Positions 8,366-16,575 of a stretch of 64,000 nucleotides of DNA are shown in pieces. Each line of letters opens with the position of its first letter. The first letter of the stretch is position 1. The notes beneath the pieces were generated by a model. That model was not told the DNA's origin. It made no database searches and worked only from the letters and a program-made list of their open reading frames with translations. Made by a program: the position numbers and the translations under genes. The DNA is from Obesumbacterium proteus (GTDB taxonomy: Bacteria; Pseudomonadota; Gammaproteobacteria; Enterobacterales; Enterobacteriaceae): assembly GCF_001586165.1 (NCBI RefSeq), contig NZ_CP014608.1, forward strand, positions 3,224,001-3,288,000, read 5' to 3'.

Positions 8366-8737
8366 ATGTCAGAGGTGATTGTCAGCGAGCTTATTCAGTG
8401 GATAGAAGGCCAACTTCAACTGAGTGAGGCTATTAAGGTTGATGCTATTGCAGCGAAAAGCGGCTATTCAAAATGGTATCTACAGCGTGAGTTCAAGCAG
8501 AAAAAGGGACTCTCGATTGCGGAATATGTCCGCAAACGTCGTCTGCACGAAGCTGCAACGTTACTATGTGCCAGTGAGCTTCCAATTATTGATATCGCGC
8601 TTAAATATGGCTTTAGCTCTCAGCAGACATTTAGCCGTGTGTTCAGGGCTCACTTTGAAACATCACCTGCAAAGTTTCGTGATAAAAGACAATATCCTAA
8701 CCTTGAAGAGGTGATGGAGATGAATAAACGAGACTAG
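8366..8737 (+). CDS. AraC-family transcriptional regulator, DNA-binding domain only (MarA/SoxS size)
   Basis: A 123-residue protein made almost only of the two helix-turn-helix motifs: AIAAKSGYSKWYLQREFKQ and IIDIALKYGFSSQQTFSRVF, followed by the P-x-K-F-R end. This is the MarA/SoxS/RamA layout, with activity usually set by protein level rather than by a ligand. It probably regulates stress or efflux genes, but the marbox preference cannot be derived. It follows the 138-aa hypothetical gene closely and is ended by a strong terminator. Confidence 0.85.
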   Translation: MSEVIVSELIQWIEGQLQLSEAIKVDAIAAKSGYSKWYLQREFKQKKGLSIAEYVRKRRLHEAATLLCASELPIIDIALKYGFSSQQTFSRVFRAHFETSPAKFRDKRQYPNLEEVMEMNKRD

Positions 8738-8741
8738 CAAG

Positions 8742-8765
8742 AACCGCCATTACGGCGGTTTTTTT
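8742..8765 (+). terminator. Rho-independent terminator
   Basis: Arms AACCGCC (8742-8748) and GGCGGTT (8754-8760) with a 5-nt loop and a run of T; immediately after the AraC stop. Confidence 0.9.
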
Positions 8766-9028
8766 CGGTCATTAAATGAGTATGGATATACTGCTAATAA
8801 TACCGATGCCAAGATTATACCTTTCCTTTATATCCACAGTGAAAAATGCTTAATGCATTGAAAAAATGATCGGCTATTGGCTAAAGAAAAGCGTTTTTAA
8901 ATCATATGGTGGTGCACTACGGCACGCGTTTTATGCTTACTGCACGTGGAAATGTTTATGGATTGCACAATAAAGGGAACAATCTTATTGAGGTTTTTGC
9001 TTTATCTAATGAAAATAGGAGCATAATT

Positions 9029-9085
9029 ATGCGAAAAATTCGTACACGAGAAAAATCCTATAGTTTACGTGTATACTTTTTTTGA
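9029..9085 (+). CDS. possible 18-codon mini-ORF in the yfiR leader
   Basis: An 18-residue basic peptide (MRKIRTREK...) with a well-spaced AGGAG at 9017-9021. It lies about 100 bp upstream of yfiR in the 415-bp gap after the AraC terminator. Such a good ribosome site for so short a frame is notable, but translation is not proven. The rest of the gap (8766-9028) shows no gene. Confidence 0.35.
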   Translation: MRKIRTREKSYSLRVYFF

Positions 9086-9131
9086 ACTTAATGTTTTCAT
9101 TATGCTGGCGGATGTTAACGGAGGAATAATA

Positions 9132-9185
9132 ATGTGTAACCTAATTAAATCTGAGGCCGTTGCCGTTAGGCTTCTTTTTTCATGA
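9132..9185 (+). CDS. short leader peptide translationally coupled to yfiR, 17 aa
   Basis: ATG at 9132 behind a strong GGAGG-type site (AACGGAGGAATAATA region). The 17-residue frame ends at TGA 9183-9185, which overlaps the yfiR start (ATGA). Its second half lies inside a terminator-like hairpin (9153-9180). yfiR itself has no ribosome site of its own, because the preceding bases are the T-run. So yfiR translation probably depends on this leader. The peptide has no run of one amino acid that would suggest classical amino-acid attenuation. Confidence 0.5.
   Translation: MCNLIKSEAVAVRLLFS
9153..9180 (+). terminator. terminator-like hairpin inside the leader peptide (possible attenuator)
   Basis: Arms GAGGCC (9153-9158) and GGCTTC (9169-9174), one G-U pair, then six T (9175-9180). 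The hairpin ends one base before the yfiR ATG. Ribosomes translating the 17-aa leader would cover it. Confidence 0.5.
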
Positions 9186-9775
9186 TATCGTCCTCTATCC
9201 GCGCAAAATTTTGTCGTTATTTAAGAGGGATGCAGAGCAAAGCCGCTGTAGCCTTAATTTTTGTTCTATCAGCACAGAGCTTTCCTGTTTTTGCAGTCGA
9301 AACGCCTGTAGAATCGCCACAGCTAATTGCTGTTAAAGAACAAGAAGTTGCAAAAGTTGTTATTGGGATGATCCGCTATACTCGTTGGGCCAATTCTCCT
9401 GATCCTATCAAGCTTTGTATTGTTCCTCCGGCACGCTATGCACGCTTATTAGTCGAGGAGAAAATTGTGTTACCTAGTCGTCATGTGTCTACGCAGATCG
9501 TTGATTTTTCGCCAACGAAATTGCTCGAACAATGCGATGTGGTTTACTTCGGAGATATAAAACCTGCCGATCAAGAATTGCTCATACAAAGTATGCAAGG
9601 GAAAAGTATTTTAACCATTGCAGAAGATAATCCCGAGTGTATTAAAGGCAGCGCATTTTGTTTACGCATTGATAATTCAGGGATCGCGTTTGATCTGAAC
9701 TTAGATATTTTGGCGCGCAGCAATGTACAGGTGAATCCTAACGTGCTGCTTTTGGCGAAGAAAAAGGGTAATTAG
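9182..9775 (+). CDS. yfiR: periplasmic repressor YfiR of the diguanylate cyclase DgcN
   Basis: A 197-residue protein with an N-terminal signal (hydrophobic AAVALIFVLSAQSFPVFA, cleavage near FA-VE) and a YfiR/DUF4154 domain. Visible landmarks: GMIRYTRW, CDVVYFGD, and four cysteines in KLCIV, EQCDV, PECIK and AFCLR. In the known system, YfiR binds the periplasmic part of DgcN (YfiN) and holds it inactive, with disulfide status tuning this. The ATG at 9182 overlaps the stop of the leader peptide. dgcN follows directly after the TAG with no gap. Identity rests on the family pattern plus the three-gene order. Confidence 0.88.
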   Translation: MISSSIRAKFCRYLRGMQSKAAVALIFVLSAQSFPVFAVETPVESPQLIAVKEQEVAKVVIGMIRYTRWANSPDPIKLCIVPPARYARLLVEEKIVLPSRHVSTQIVDFSPTKLLEQCDVVYFGDIKPADQELLIQSMQGKSILTIAEDNPECIKGSAFCLRIDNSGIAFDLNLDILARSNVQVNPNVLLLAKKKGN

Positions 9776-11002
9776 ATGAATCATATTTTTGCCTCAAACG
9801 CCAATATGCCAAAACCGCGGCCAACTTTGCGCAACATGTTTCAGCGTATTCATTTGATGATTATCGCCATTACGCTGCTTATGGCGGGTATACCGCTGTC
9901 TGTATTATCCGTGTTTACGCTGAAAACCTATGCGGAGCACAATTTGCAGTTGGTCGCGTCAACGATAAGCTACACCAGCGCAGCGGCAGTGGTATTTGGT
10001 GATAAACCCGCGGCTCAGGAAGCTCTCACGCTGATTGCACGAAAAGAACAGATTTACCAGGCACGCATTTACGATCAAAAGAAAGAGCTGCTAGCCAGTT
10101 GGACTTCGCCGACCCGTTTACACATGACCATTGATGATCCTATTCGCAAATGGCTACTGCCAAAAATGGTCGTGCAGCCGGTGATGAGCGAAAACGAGGT
10201 CGTAGGTTATGTAACGCTGACCGCTGGTGGCGCGACAATGGTTAAGTTCCTCGGAAACTTAATGCTCGGGCTGCTGAGCTGTTTGGTGCTTACCGCGTTG
10301 CTATCATTTTGGCTGGTGCGCCGGATGCACACCGGAATTGTTGACGAATTGCAAAATATTGCCCATGTCGCTCGCTCGGCACGAGAAAATAGAGCGTTTT
10401 CTTTGCGCGTGAGGCCGTCACAAATCGCTGAGATTAACGAGCTCAGTCGAGGCTTCAACAGTTTGTTGCGAGAAATGGAACTACAGCAAGCAGATTTGGT
10501 GAATGAAAACGATCAGCTTTCATATAAAGCACTGCACGATCCGCTAACCTCATTACCTAACCGTTCAAACTTTATGAGCATGCTGGAAAGCATGAATACG
10601 GCGCAGGAACAAATATGTGTGATGTTCCTTGATGGGGATGGTTTTAAAGCAGTGAATGATACGTGGGGGCATGCTGCTGGCGACTATGTGTTGACCACTA
10701 TTGCTGAGCGTCTGCGAATGCAAATTCGCAAGAATGATTTAGTTGCTCGTATGGGCGGAGATGAGTTTTCAATCTTATTGCGTCACATTGCGCATAAGGA
10801 TGATGTTATGCAAATCATCGACAAAATTGTTAAAGCCATGCGGGAAACAATCTATTTGCCTAACGGTGAGCCAGTATTTATTTCATTGAGTATTGGCTTC
10901 ACACTTTCACATGAACAGAGCACACCGGTTGAATTATTAGAGAAGGCAGATGCCGCGATGTATCACAGCAAACATAGCGGCGGTGGTTGGAGTTTCTCAT
11001 AA
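9776..11002 (+). CDS. dgcN: diguanylate cyclase DgcN (YfiN)
   Basis: 408 residues, the same length as E. coli DgcN. Order: TM1 (about residues 25-50), a periplasmic CHASE8/PAS-like region (50-160), TM2 (160-182), a HAMP-like linker, and a GGDEF domain from about 255. The catalytic loop is MGGDEFS and the metal/GTP region is FLDGDGFKAVNDTWGHAAGD, both intact, so it should make c-di-GMP. No RxxD product-inhibition site was noted with confidence. Start ATG abuts the yfiR stop, which indicates translational coupling. Output is expected on motility and biofilm. Confidence 0.92.
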   Translation: MNHIFASNANMPKPRPTLRNMFQRIHLMIIAITLLMAGIPLSVLSVFTLKTYAEHNLQLVASTISYTSAAAVVFGDKPAAQEALTLIARKEQIYQARIYDQKKELLASWTSPTRLHMTIDDPIRKWLLPKMVVQPVMSENEVVGYVTLTAGGATMVKFLGNLMLGLLSCLVLTALLSFWLVRRMHTGIVDELQNIAHVARSARENRAFSLRVRPSQIAEINELSRGFNSLLREMELQQADLVNENDQLSYKALHDPLTSLPNRSNFMSMLESMNTAQEQICVMFLDGDGFKAVNDTWGHAAGDYVLTTIAERLRMQIRKNDLVARMGGDEFSILLRHIAHKDDVMQIIDKIVKAMRETIYLPNGEPVFISLSIGFTLSHEQSTPVELLEKADAAMYHSKHSGGGWSFS

Positions 11003-11039
11003 CGAGAACATTAAAAAGTAGAAATAGGGAGTAGGGAAC

Positions 11040-11525
11040 GTGAAAAATCATATTCACTGGAAATTTATTGGCATGTTTTTAGCCATGTTTTTTTTGGCCG
11101 GCTGTCAGCATAAAGGCGGGCTTACCGCTGAACAAATTGCGGTACTAAAAGAGCAAGGCTTCCAACAAACGGAAGAAGGGTGGATGTTTGGACTGTCAGA
11201 GAAAGTTCTTTTCGGCAATAACAAGTCCAATTTAACACCTGATAGCGTTGAAACAGTGAAAAAAATGGGCAAAACACTCGCTCAGATTAATATTATGCAT
11301 GCGCGTCTGAGTGGCTATACGGATAATTACGGCGATGAAAGTTATAACCAACAACTGTCGTTGAAAAGAGCCAATACCGTGGCAGATGCACTTTCTCAGG
11401 GCGGGATCCCACGAATGAATCTGACAACTCGTGGAATGGGGGAAAGTAACCCAATTGCCAGTAATAATACTAAGCAGGGCCGCTCCGAAAATAGACGCGT
11501 TGCCATCGTCATTGAGTCGCCATAA
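11040..11525 (+). CDS. yfiB: outer-membrane OmpA-like lipoprotein YfiB
   Basis: 161 residues with a GTG start behind AGGGAGTAGGG. N-terminal lipoprotein signal with lipobox LAGC (FFLAGCQHK), a linker, then an OmpA_C peptidoglycan-binding domain with LSGYTDNYGDESYNQQLS and RANTVADAL...GESNP...NRRVAI. In the YfiBNR model, YfiB in the outer membrane sequesters YfiR under envelope stress and thereby frees DgcN. Third gene of the yfiR-dgcN-yfiB set, 37 bp after dgcN. Confidence 0.93.
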   Translation: MKNHIHWKFIGMFLAMFFLAGCQHKGGLTAEQIAVLKEQGFQQTEEGWMFGLSEKVLFGNNKSNLTPDSVETVKKMGKTLAQINIMHARLSGYTDNYGDESYNQQLSLKRANTVADALSQGGIPRMNLTTRGMGESNPIASNNTKQGRSENRRVAIVIESP

Positions 11526-11949
11526 ATCAATATTGACTTGGGTATCACGGATGATGCCTATTTAATTAAGCCATTCAATCCTGCGTTATTCCTCTCTATA
11601 CCCGTATCTCCCGCAGTAAAATATTCGATCCGTTAACTAGTTTCATTGCGTTAATATATTCCTTGCTGATTGTTTTTTATTCAACTCTTCTTTACGTTTC
11701 AAGTGACTAAGATCACAAATTTTGACATTTGGGTCATTTTGTTGAATTATTGTTATCTAGCCGCTACGTTATTTGAGGGATTAAATAAGGATAAAAGGGC
11801 CAAAAAATGCGTAGCTTAGCGGGGAAATAGCTCTCCAATAGCGCATATTGACGGCGATTTAGGCCACGCCTATCAGGCATAAGTGACCATAGTGCGCTGC
11901 AGCGAGATGGCTTTCGCTGTGCAGCACAAAATTTAGCAAGGAAACGATA
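11526..11949 (+). promoter_or_regulatory. proP upstream region with CRP-like site and sigma-70-like promoter
   Basis: A 424-bp non-coding stretch. AGTGACTAAGATCACA at about 11702-11717 fits the CRP half-sites (T/AGTGA-N6-TCACA). Just after it TTGACA (11722-11727), a 17-bp spacer and AATTAT (11745-11750) make a plausible promoter. In E. coli, proP P1 is likewise overlapped by CRP control. A GC-rich segment nearer the gene could host a second promoter, but I cannot assign it. Confidence 0.5.
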
Positions 11950-13452
11950 ATGAGATTAAGAAGAAAGCAGGCAAAGCCGCTACACATTAACGACATTACA
12001 ATTATTGATGATGAGAAATTAAAAAAAGCCATTACCGCTGCTGCACTGGGTAATGCGATGGAATGGTTTGATTTTGGTGTATATGGATTTGTGGCCTATG
12101 CACTTGGACAGGTATTTTTCCCCGGCGCAGATCCTGGCATTCAGATGATCGCTGCCCTAGCAACATTCTCCGTTCCGTTTTTAATTCGTCCTCTCGGTGG
12201 TGTTTTCTTTGGCGCATTGGGCGATAAGTTTGGCCGCCAAAAAGTTCTGTCCGTAACAATTATTATCATGGCCGTCAGTACATTCTGTATTGGTTTAATC
12301 CCTTCCTATGCCTCTATCGGCATTTGGGCTCCAATCCTGCTGCTGTTAGCCAAATTAGCGCAGGGCTTTTCTGTCGGTGGTGAATATTCTGGCGCGGCAA
12401 TTTTTGTGGCCGAATATTCTCCAGATAGAAAACGTGGGTTTATGGGAAGCTGGTTGGATTTTGGTTCGATAGCTGGCTTTGTGCTTGGCGCAGGCGTTGT
12501 CGTACTTATTTCTAGCATTGTAGGGGAGCAGGACTTCCTGGATTGGGGATGGCGTATTCCATTCTTCATTGCAGCTCCGCTGGGCTTAATCGGTCTTTAT
12601 CTGCGCCATGCGTTGGAAGAAACTCCGGCATTCCAACAGCATGTTGATAAAATGGAAAAAGACGATCGCAACGCGATTCAAAACCCACCTAAGACTTCAT
12701 TTAGACAAATCGTTTCCCAGCATTGGAAAAGCTTATTAACGTGTGTGGGCGTGGTGATTTCAACCAACGTAACCTATTACATGCTGCTGACGTATATGCC
12801 GAGTTATTTGTCCCATAACCTGCATTACTCTGAAGACCATGGGGTGCTTATCATCATCGCTATCATGATTGGTATGCTGTTTGTGCAGCCAGTAATGGGG
12901 TTAATGAGCGACCGTTTTGGCCGTAAGCCTTTTATCATTTTCGGTAGCGTTGGATTACTGCTGTTGGCAATTCCATGCTTCAAACTGATTAACAGCGATG
13001 TCATTGGGTTAATCTTCTTAGGTTTGCTTATCCTTGCCGTATTACTCAATGCCTTCACCGGCGTTATGGCATCGACGCTACCGGCCATGTTCCCAACGCA
13101 TATCCGTTACAGCGCTTTGGCAATCTCTTTCAACATCTCAGTCTTGGTGGCAGGTTTAACGCCAACAATCGCTGCGTGGTTAGTTGAGACGACAAATAAT
13201 CTGTATATGCCAGCGTATTACCTCATGGTTGTCGCATTGATAGGCTTGGCTACGGGTATCTTTATGAAAGAAACCGCAAACAAGCCACTGCGTGGTGCAA
13301 CGCCAGCGGCATCAGACCGTGCTGAAGCCAAAGAGTTGTTACAAGAAACGTATGACAACATTGAGCAGAAGGTGGAAGATATTAACGAGCAGATTGGGGA
13401 GTTGGAACGTCAAAAACAACGCCTTATCGATCAGCATCCGAAATTAGACTAA
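11950..13452 (+). CDS. proP: osmosensing proline/glycine betaine transporter ProP
   Basis: 500 residues, exactly the E. coli ProP length. A 12-helix major facilitator (metabolite:H+ symporter group) with motif A GDKFGRQKVLS between TM2 and TM3 and its second-half copy SDRFGRKPF. The C-terminal 45 residues form an acidic/basic heptad coiled coil (EAKELLQETYDNIEQK... LERQKQRLIDQ) that in ProP dimerises antiparallel and tunes the osmotic set point. Takes up proline, betaine and ectoine with protons at high osmolality. ATG at 11950 preceded by AAGGAAACGATA. Single gene with its own terminator. Confidence 0.96.
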   Translation: MRLRRKQAKPLHINDITIIDDEKLKKAITAAALGNAMEWFDFGVYGFVAYALGQVFFPGADPGIQMIAALATFSVPFLIRPLGGVFFGALGDKFGRQKVLSVTIIIMAVSTFCIGLIPSYASIGIWAPILLLLAKLAQGFSVGGEYSGAAIFVAEYSPDRKRGFMGSWLDFGSIAGFVLGAGVVVLISSIVGEQDFLDWGWRIPFFIAAPLGLIGLYLRHALEETPAFQQHVDKMEKDDRNAIQNPPKTSFRQIVSQHWKSLLTCVGVVISTNVTYYMLLTYMPSYLSHNLHYSEDHGVLIIIAIMIGMLFVQPVMGLMSDRFGRKPFIIFGSVGLLLLAIPCFKLINSDVIGLIFLGLLILAVLLNAFTGVMASTLPAMFPTHIRYSALAISFNISVLVAGLTPTIAAWLVETTNNLYMPAYYLMVVALIGLATGIFMKETANKPLRGATPAASDRAEAKELLQETYDNIEQKVEDINEQIGELERQKQRLIDQHPKLD

Positions 13453-13470
13453 ATTGTCTGATTGAACCAA

Positions 13471-13491
13471 GGGCCGCATTGCGGCCCTTTT
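13471..13491 (+). terminator. Rho-independent terminator of proP
   Basis: Perfect 7-bp arms GGGCCGC / GCGGCCC with a 3-nt loop, then TTTTGC, 18 bp after the proP stop. Confidence 0.92.
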
Positions 13492-13650
13492 GCATTTTAT
13501 AATGCTAAGTCTTTAAATTATGTTTTTTGGATATAGTTTTCGATAAAAGTTTACAATTCAAAAACACAGCTTGAAGCAGAAGGGTATAGGCTTTTTCCTA
13601 ATAACGATGAGCGTGTGGGGATAACGCTCAGTTATCAGAGGAGCCAAACG

Positions 13651-13794
13651 ATGAATGCGAAAAGAGTTAAAATTGCACAGTCAGTAGCAAAATATGCCGT
13701 TGCACGCCATAGCTCAAGCCGCTGGAATACGGCAATGAAAATGCTTAAGGCTTCACTTTTAGCTGGCGTCAGTGCGTCAGGTAGTGATGTATAA
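13651..13794 (+). CDS. small basic protein, 47 aa
   Basis: ATG at 13651 with a GAGGAG site. The 47-residue product is basic in its first 33 residues (NAKRVKIAQ, ARHSSSRWN, MKMLK) and ends in a small-residue tail. It could be an amphipathic or membrane-associated peptide. No family recognised. It lies alone between the proP terminator and the convergent yjcB gene. Confidence 0.5.
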   Translation: MNAKRVKIAQSVAKYAVARHSSSRWNTAMKMLKASLLAGVSASGSDV

Positions 13795-13853
13795 CCATCA
13801 AGACCTGCGGCGTCATGCTATTGTAGACATAATCCGAGAGCATGCCGTGCCTG

Positions 13854-14132
13854 TTACATCATGCTATAGGCAGACGGCTGACTCATTACATCGACGAAAA
13901 CATCTTTTGCAACTGCCCAAAAATGGCTCATACCGGCTGTGTTAATGGTGTTGCCAGATAACGTCAAAACTAGCCAGCATGCGGTGGCAAAACCAATACC
14001 GCTGAATGCAAAGGCGATAATGCGATGGCCCTTTTTGCGGAATTTCACATTCAGTGAGCTGGCAATAAACATCATAAAAGTGCTCATGATTTCCCAGCGG
14101 GCTACGATCAGCCCGGTCATAACAGTACCCAT
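13854..14132 (-). CDS. yjcB: YjcB-family small membrane protein
   Basis: 92 residues with two hydrophobic helices. From memory it aligns along its whole length with E. coli YjcB (93 aa): start TxxTGxxxxRW, then MMFxASxLNxxFR and ACW. An inner-membrane protein of unknown function. ATG at 14132. A perfect CRP palindrome lies 28 bp upstream, between this gene and yfdC, and could affect either. Confidence 0.75.
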   Translation of the reverse strand: MGTVMTGLIVARWEIMSTFMMFIASSLNVKFRKKGHRIIAFAFSGIGFATACWLVLTLSGNTINTAGMSHFWAVAKDVFVDVMSQPSAYSMM

Positions 14133-14160
14133 GTAACCAAATCCTTACTCAATATTAAAG

Positions 14161-14176
14161 TGTGATGTTGATCACA
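14161..14176. promoter_or_regulatory. CRP-binding site (perfect half-sites)
   Basis: TGTGA-TGTTGA-TCACA, both half-sites exact, located between the divergent yjcB (start 14132) and yfdC (start 14313). Distance to yjcB is short, so it would overlap or sit close to that promoter. Confidence 0.7.
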
Positions 14177-14312
14177 TTATAAATTCCATTGAACGAATGC
14201 TCCAGCAGGTTTTTCATTCAAAACACGGCACAACCGTGCCTACATAAAACCTGAGGTACTGCATCTTCGAATGAGCGTCTACGCTTAATCTAAGAATTAG
14301 GAGGAGCGCAGA

Positions 14313-15215
14313 ATGAATGATGAGCCAAAACAAGATGAGATTGTCGATGAGAAACCCGCTGATGATTTAAAGGTCGATAACGAAGAAGAGAAGCAAGGGA
14401 AGCCGATTAATACTGATGAAGAGCGGCTACCGTCTCGTGCCGCTGCGGTTCACGAAATTATTCGCCAAGAAGGCACTAAGGAACTGGAGCGTGATGTTTG
14501 GGCGCTTCTGTGGTCGGCGGTGGCAGCGGGACTCTCGATGGGGGCTTCGCTGATGGCCAAGGGCATTTTCCATGTGAAACTTGATGGTGTTCCCGGAGCC
14601 TTTTTACTTGAGAACTTTGGTTATACCTTTGGGTTTATCATTGTCATCATGGCGCGCCAGCAACTGTTTACCGAGAATACGTTAACGGCAGTGCTCCCCG
14701 TCATGAATAAACCTAACAAAACCAATCTTATTTTGTTGATGCGGCTATGGGGATTAGTTCTCCTCGGTAATCTGGTCGGTACTGGATTGGTGGCCTATAT
14801 TTTTTGGCATTTGCCGGTATTCGATGTGGAAACGCGTAAAGCATTTGTAACCATTAGTCAGCAAGTAATGAGTAATTCACCAACGGAGATGTTCGCCAAC
14901 GCGGTTATCTCGGGTTGGATTATTGCCTCAATGGTATGGATGTTCCCATCAGCGGGAGCAGCCAAGATATGGGTGATTATTATCATGACATATCTGGTGG
15001 CGATAGGTGATTTAACACATATTGTGGTTGGGTCAGTTGAAATTCTTTATCTGGTGTTCTCGGGACACCTACATTGGCATGCGTTTTTATACCCGTTTGC
15101 TTTACCCACGTTGGCCGGAAATATTATTGGTGGAACTTTCATCTTTGCGTTAATCAGCCATGCGCAGATACGTAATGAACTGGATAAATCGATGAAGAAA
15201 AACGGTGGACGATAA
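14313..15215 (+). CDS. yfdC: formate/nitrite transporter family inner-membrane protein YfdC
   Basis: 300 residues. An acidic, charged N-terminal tail (first 50 residues) precedes six membrane helices of the FNT fold (GLSMGASLMAKGIF; LLGNLVGTG; ISGWIIASMVWMFP; GDLTHIVVGSVEILY). The match with E. coli YfdC is high throughout by memory. FNT proteins form pentameric anion/acid channels; the YfdC substrate is not established. ATG at 14313 with a strong AGGAGG-type site. Probably transcribed alone; marC follows 86 bp later. Confidence 0.92.
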   Translation: MNDEPKQDEIVDEKPADDLKVDNEEEKQGKPINTDEERLPSRAAAVHEIIRQEGTKELERDVWALLWSAVAAGLSMGASLMAKGIFHVKLDGVPGAFLLENFGYTFGFIIVIMARQQLFTENTLTAVLPVMNKPNKTNLILLMRLWGLVLLGNLVGTGLVAYIFWHLPVFDVETRKAFVTISQQVMSNSPTEMFANAVISGWIIASMVWMFPSAGAAKIWVIIIMTYLVAIGDLTHIVVGSVEILYLVFSGHLHWHAFLYPFALPTLAGNIIGGTFIFALISHAQIRNELDKSMKKNGGR

Positions 15216-15301
15216 TCGGCATAGCAAGGGTAGAGTCGATTTTATATACTCAAATGTTGTATCACGCGTATTAGAAAAATACATCAAGGATAGAATGACG
15301 A

Positions 15302-15976
15302 ATGGTTGAATTATTTAAAGCAATTGGGCTAGGGCTCGTGGTCTTGTTACCGCTGGCTAACCCGCTAACAACGGTCGCGTTATTTCTTGGCTTAGCCGGA
15401 AATATGAATCGCGAGGAGAGAAATCGCCAGTCGCTAATGGCTTCAGTCTATGTATTTGCGATCATGGTGGTGGCCTTCTACGCCGGTCAGTTAGTCATGA
15501 ACACCTTCGGGATCTCTATTCCTGGCCTGCGTATCGCGGGTGGACTAATCGTGGCATTTATTGGTTTTAGGATGCTGTTTCCTCAGCAGAAAATGGAGGA
15601 TCGGCCCGAGGTTGAAAGCAAAACTGAAGAGCTGGTGAAGCACCCAACGGCTAATATTGCCTTTGTTCCGTTAGCGATGCCAAGCACTGCGGGTCCAGGG
15701 ACTATCGCGATGATCATCAGTTCTGCGTCCACCATCAAGCACGGTGCTGATTTCCCAGAGTGGGTATTATTGGTTGCACCGGTATTGGTATTTTTATCCG
15801 TCAGCGTCATTTTATGGGGGTGCTTGCGTAGCTCGGGCGCCATTATGAAGCTGGTTGGAAAGGGCGGCATTGACGCTATTTCCCGTCTGATGGGATTTTT
15901 ATTAGTCTGCATGGGCGTTCAGTTTATCATTAACGGTATTTTAGAGATCGTGACAACATTTCACGCGATGAGCTAA
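15302..15976 (+). CDS. marC: MarC-family inner-membrane protein
   Basis: 224 residues (E. coli MarC 221), six predicted helices. Nearly identical stretches to MarC as recalled: LGLVVLLPLANPLTTVALFL, GISIPGLRIAGGLIVAFIGF, PLAMPSTAGPGTIAMIISS and GVQFIINGILEI. Despite the name, MarC is not needed for multidrug resistance; transport function unknown. In E. coli it neighbours marRAB, which is absent here. ATG at 15302 with a somewhat distant AAGGAT. Confidence 0.93.
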   Translation: MVELFKAIGLGLVVLLPLANPLTTVALFLGLAGNMNREERNRQSLMASVYVFAIMVVAFYAGQLVMNTFGISIPGLRIAGGLIVAFIGFRMLFPQQKMEDRPEVESKTEELVKHPTANIAFVPLAMPSTAGPGTIAMIISSASTIKHGADFPEWVLLVAPVLVFLSVSVILWGCLRSSGAIMKLVGKGGIDAISRLMGFLLVCMGVQFIINGILEIVTTFHAMS

Positions 15977-16114
15977 CAACACCGACTACTCCTCTTTTTG
16001 GCCATATCTATACTCTGCGGTATGGCCAATTTCATTCGCCGCTCGATAAATCCCCATTGTGTTCTAAAATAAAAGTAGGCAGGTTGTCCTCTTTTTACAC
16101 AAAAGGAGTTAAAA

Positions 16115-16531
16115 ATGAGCGACGGTATGAAAGATTCTCTTATTCTTCTTTCCAGAATACTGCTGATGCTGCTGTTTATTATCTTTGGCTGGTGGAAATT
16201 AGCTCATTTTGAGCTAGCTGTTTCTGCCATGCAGGGATATGGCGCACCGTTACCGTATGTTTCTGCCATTATTGCCGTTGTTATTGAGTTCTTCTTCGGC
16301 TTGGCGATTATTCTGGGGCTTTGGACTCGCCCGATCGCCGCAGTTTTTGCACTCTATGTTTTAGGAACTTCAATTATTGGTCACCCATTCTGGAAACTGA
16401 GCGGGATGGATATGGTACTTAACGAGATCAACTTCTATAAAAACATCAGTATTATTGGCGGGCTTTTATTGTTGATAGTGACAGGTGCTGGACGCTATTC
16501 CCTTGATTATCGTTTGAGCAAAAAATTGTAA
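16115..16531 (+). CDS. DoxX-family membrane protein
   Basis: 138 residues with four hydrophobic helices. DoxX hallmarks: the first helix with RILLMLLFIIFGWWKL, the loop AMQGYGAPLP, and GLAIILGLWTRPIA. Comparable E. coli relatives are YphA and YqjF; which is closest cannot be told here. Function unsettled; likely associated with quinone or thiol chemistry in the inner membrane. ATG preceded by AAGGAG. A shared terminator separates it from the convergent DUF523 gene. Confidence 0.85.
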   Translation: MSDGMKDSLILLSRILLMLLFIIFGWWKLAHFELAVSAMQGYGAPLPYVSAIIAVVIEFFFGLAIILGLWTRPIAAVFALYVLGTSIIGHPFWKLSGMDMVLNEINFYKNISIIGGLLLLIVTGAGRYSLDYRLSKKL

Positions 16532-16551
16532 TACCCTACTTTTATCAACTC

Positions 16552-16575
16552 AACGGCCTGTTAGAAGGCCGTTTT
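16552..16575. terminator. bidirectional terminator
   Basis: Arms AACGGCCT (16552-16559) and AGGCCGTT (16566-16573), followed by TT. The stop codon of the convergent DUF523 gene lies inside the loop. Confidence 0.75.
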
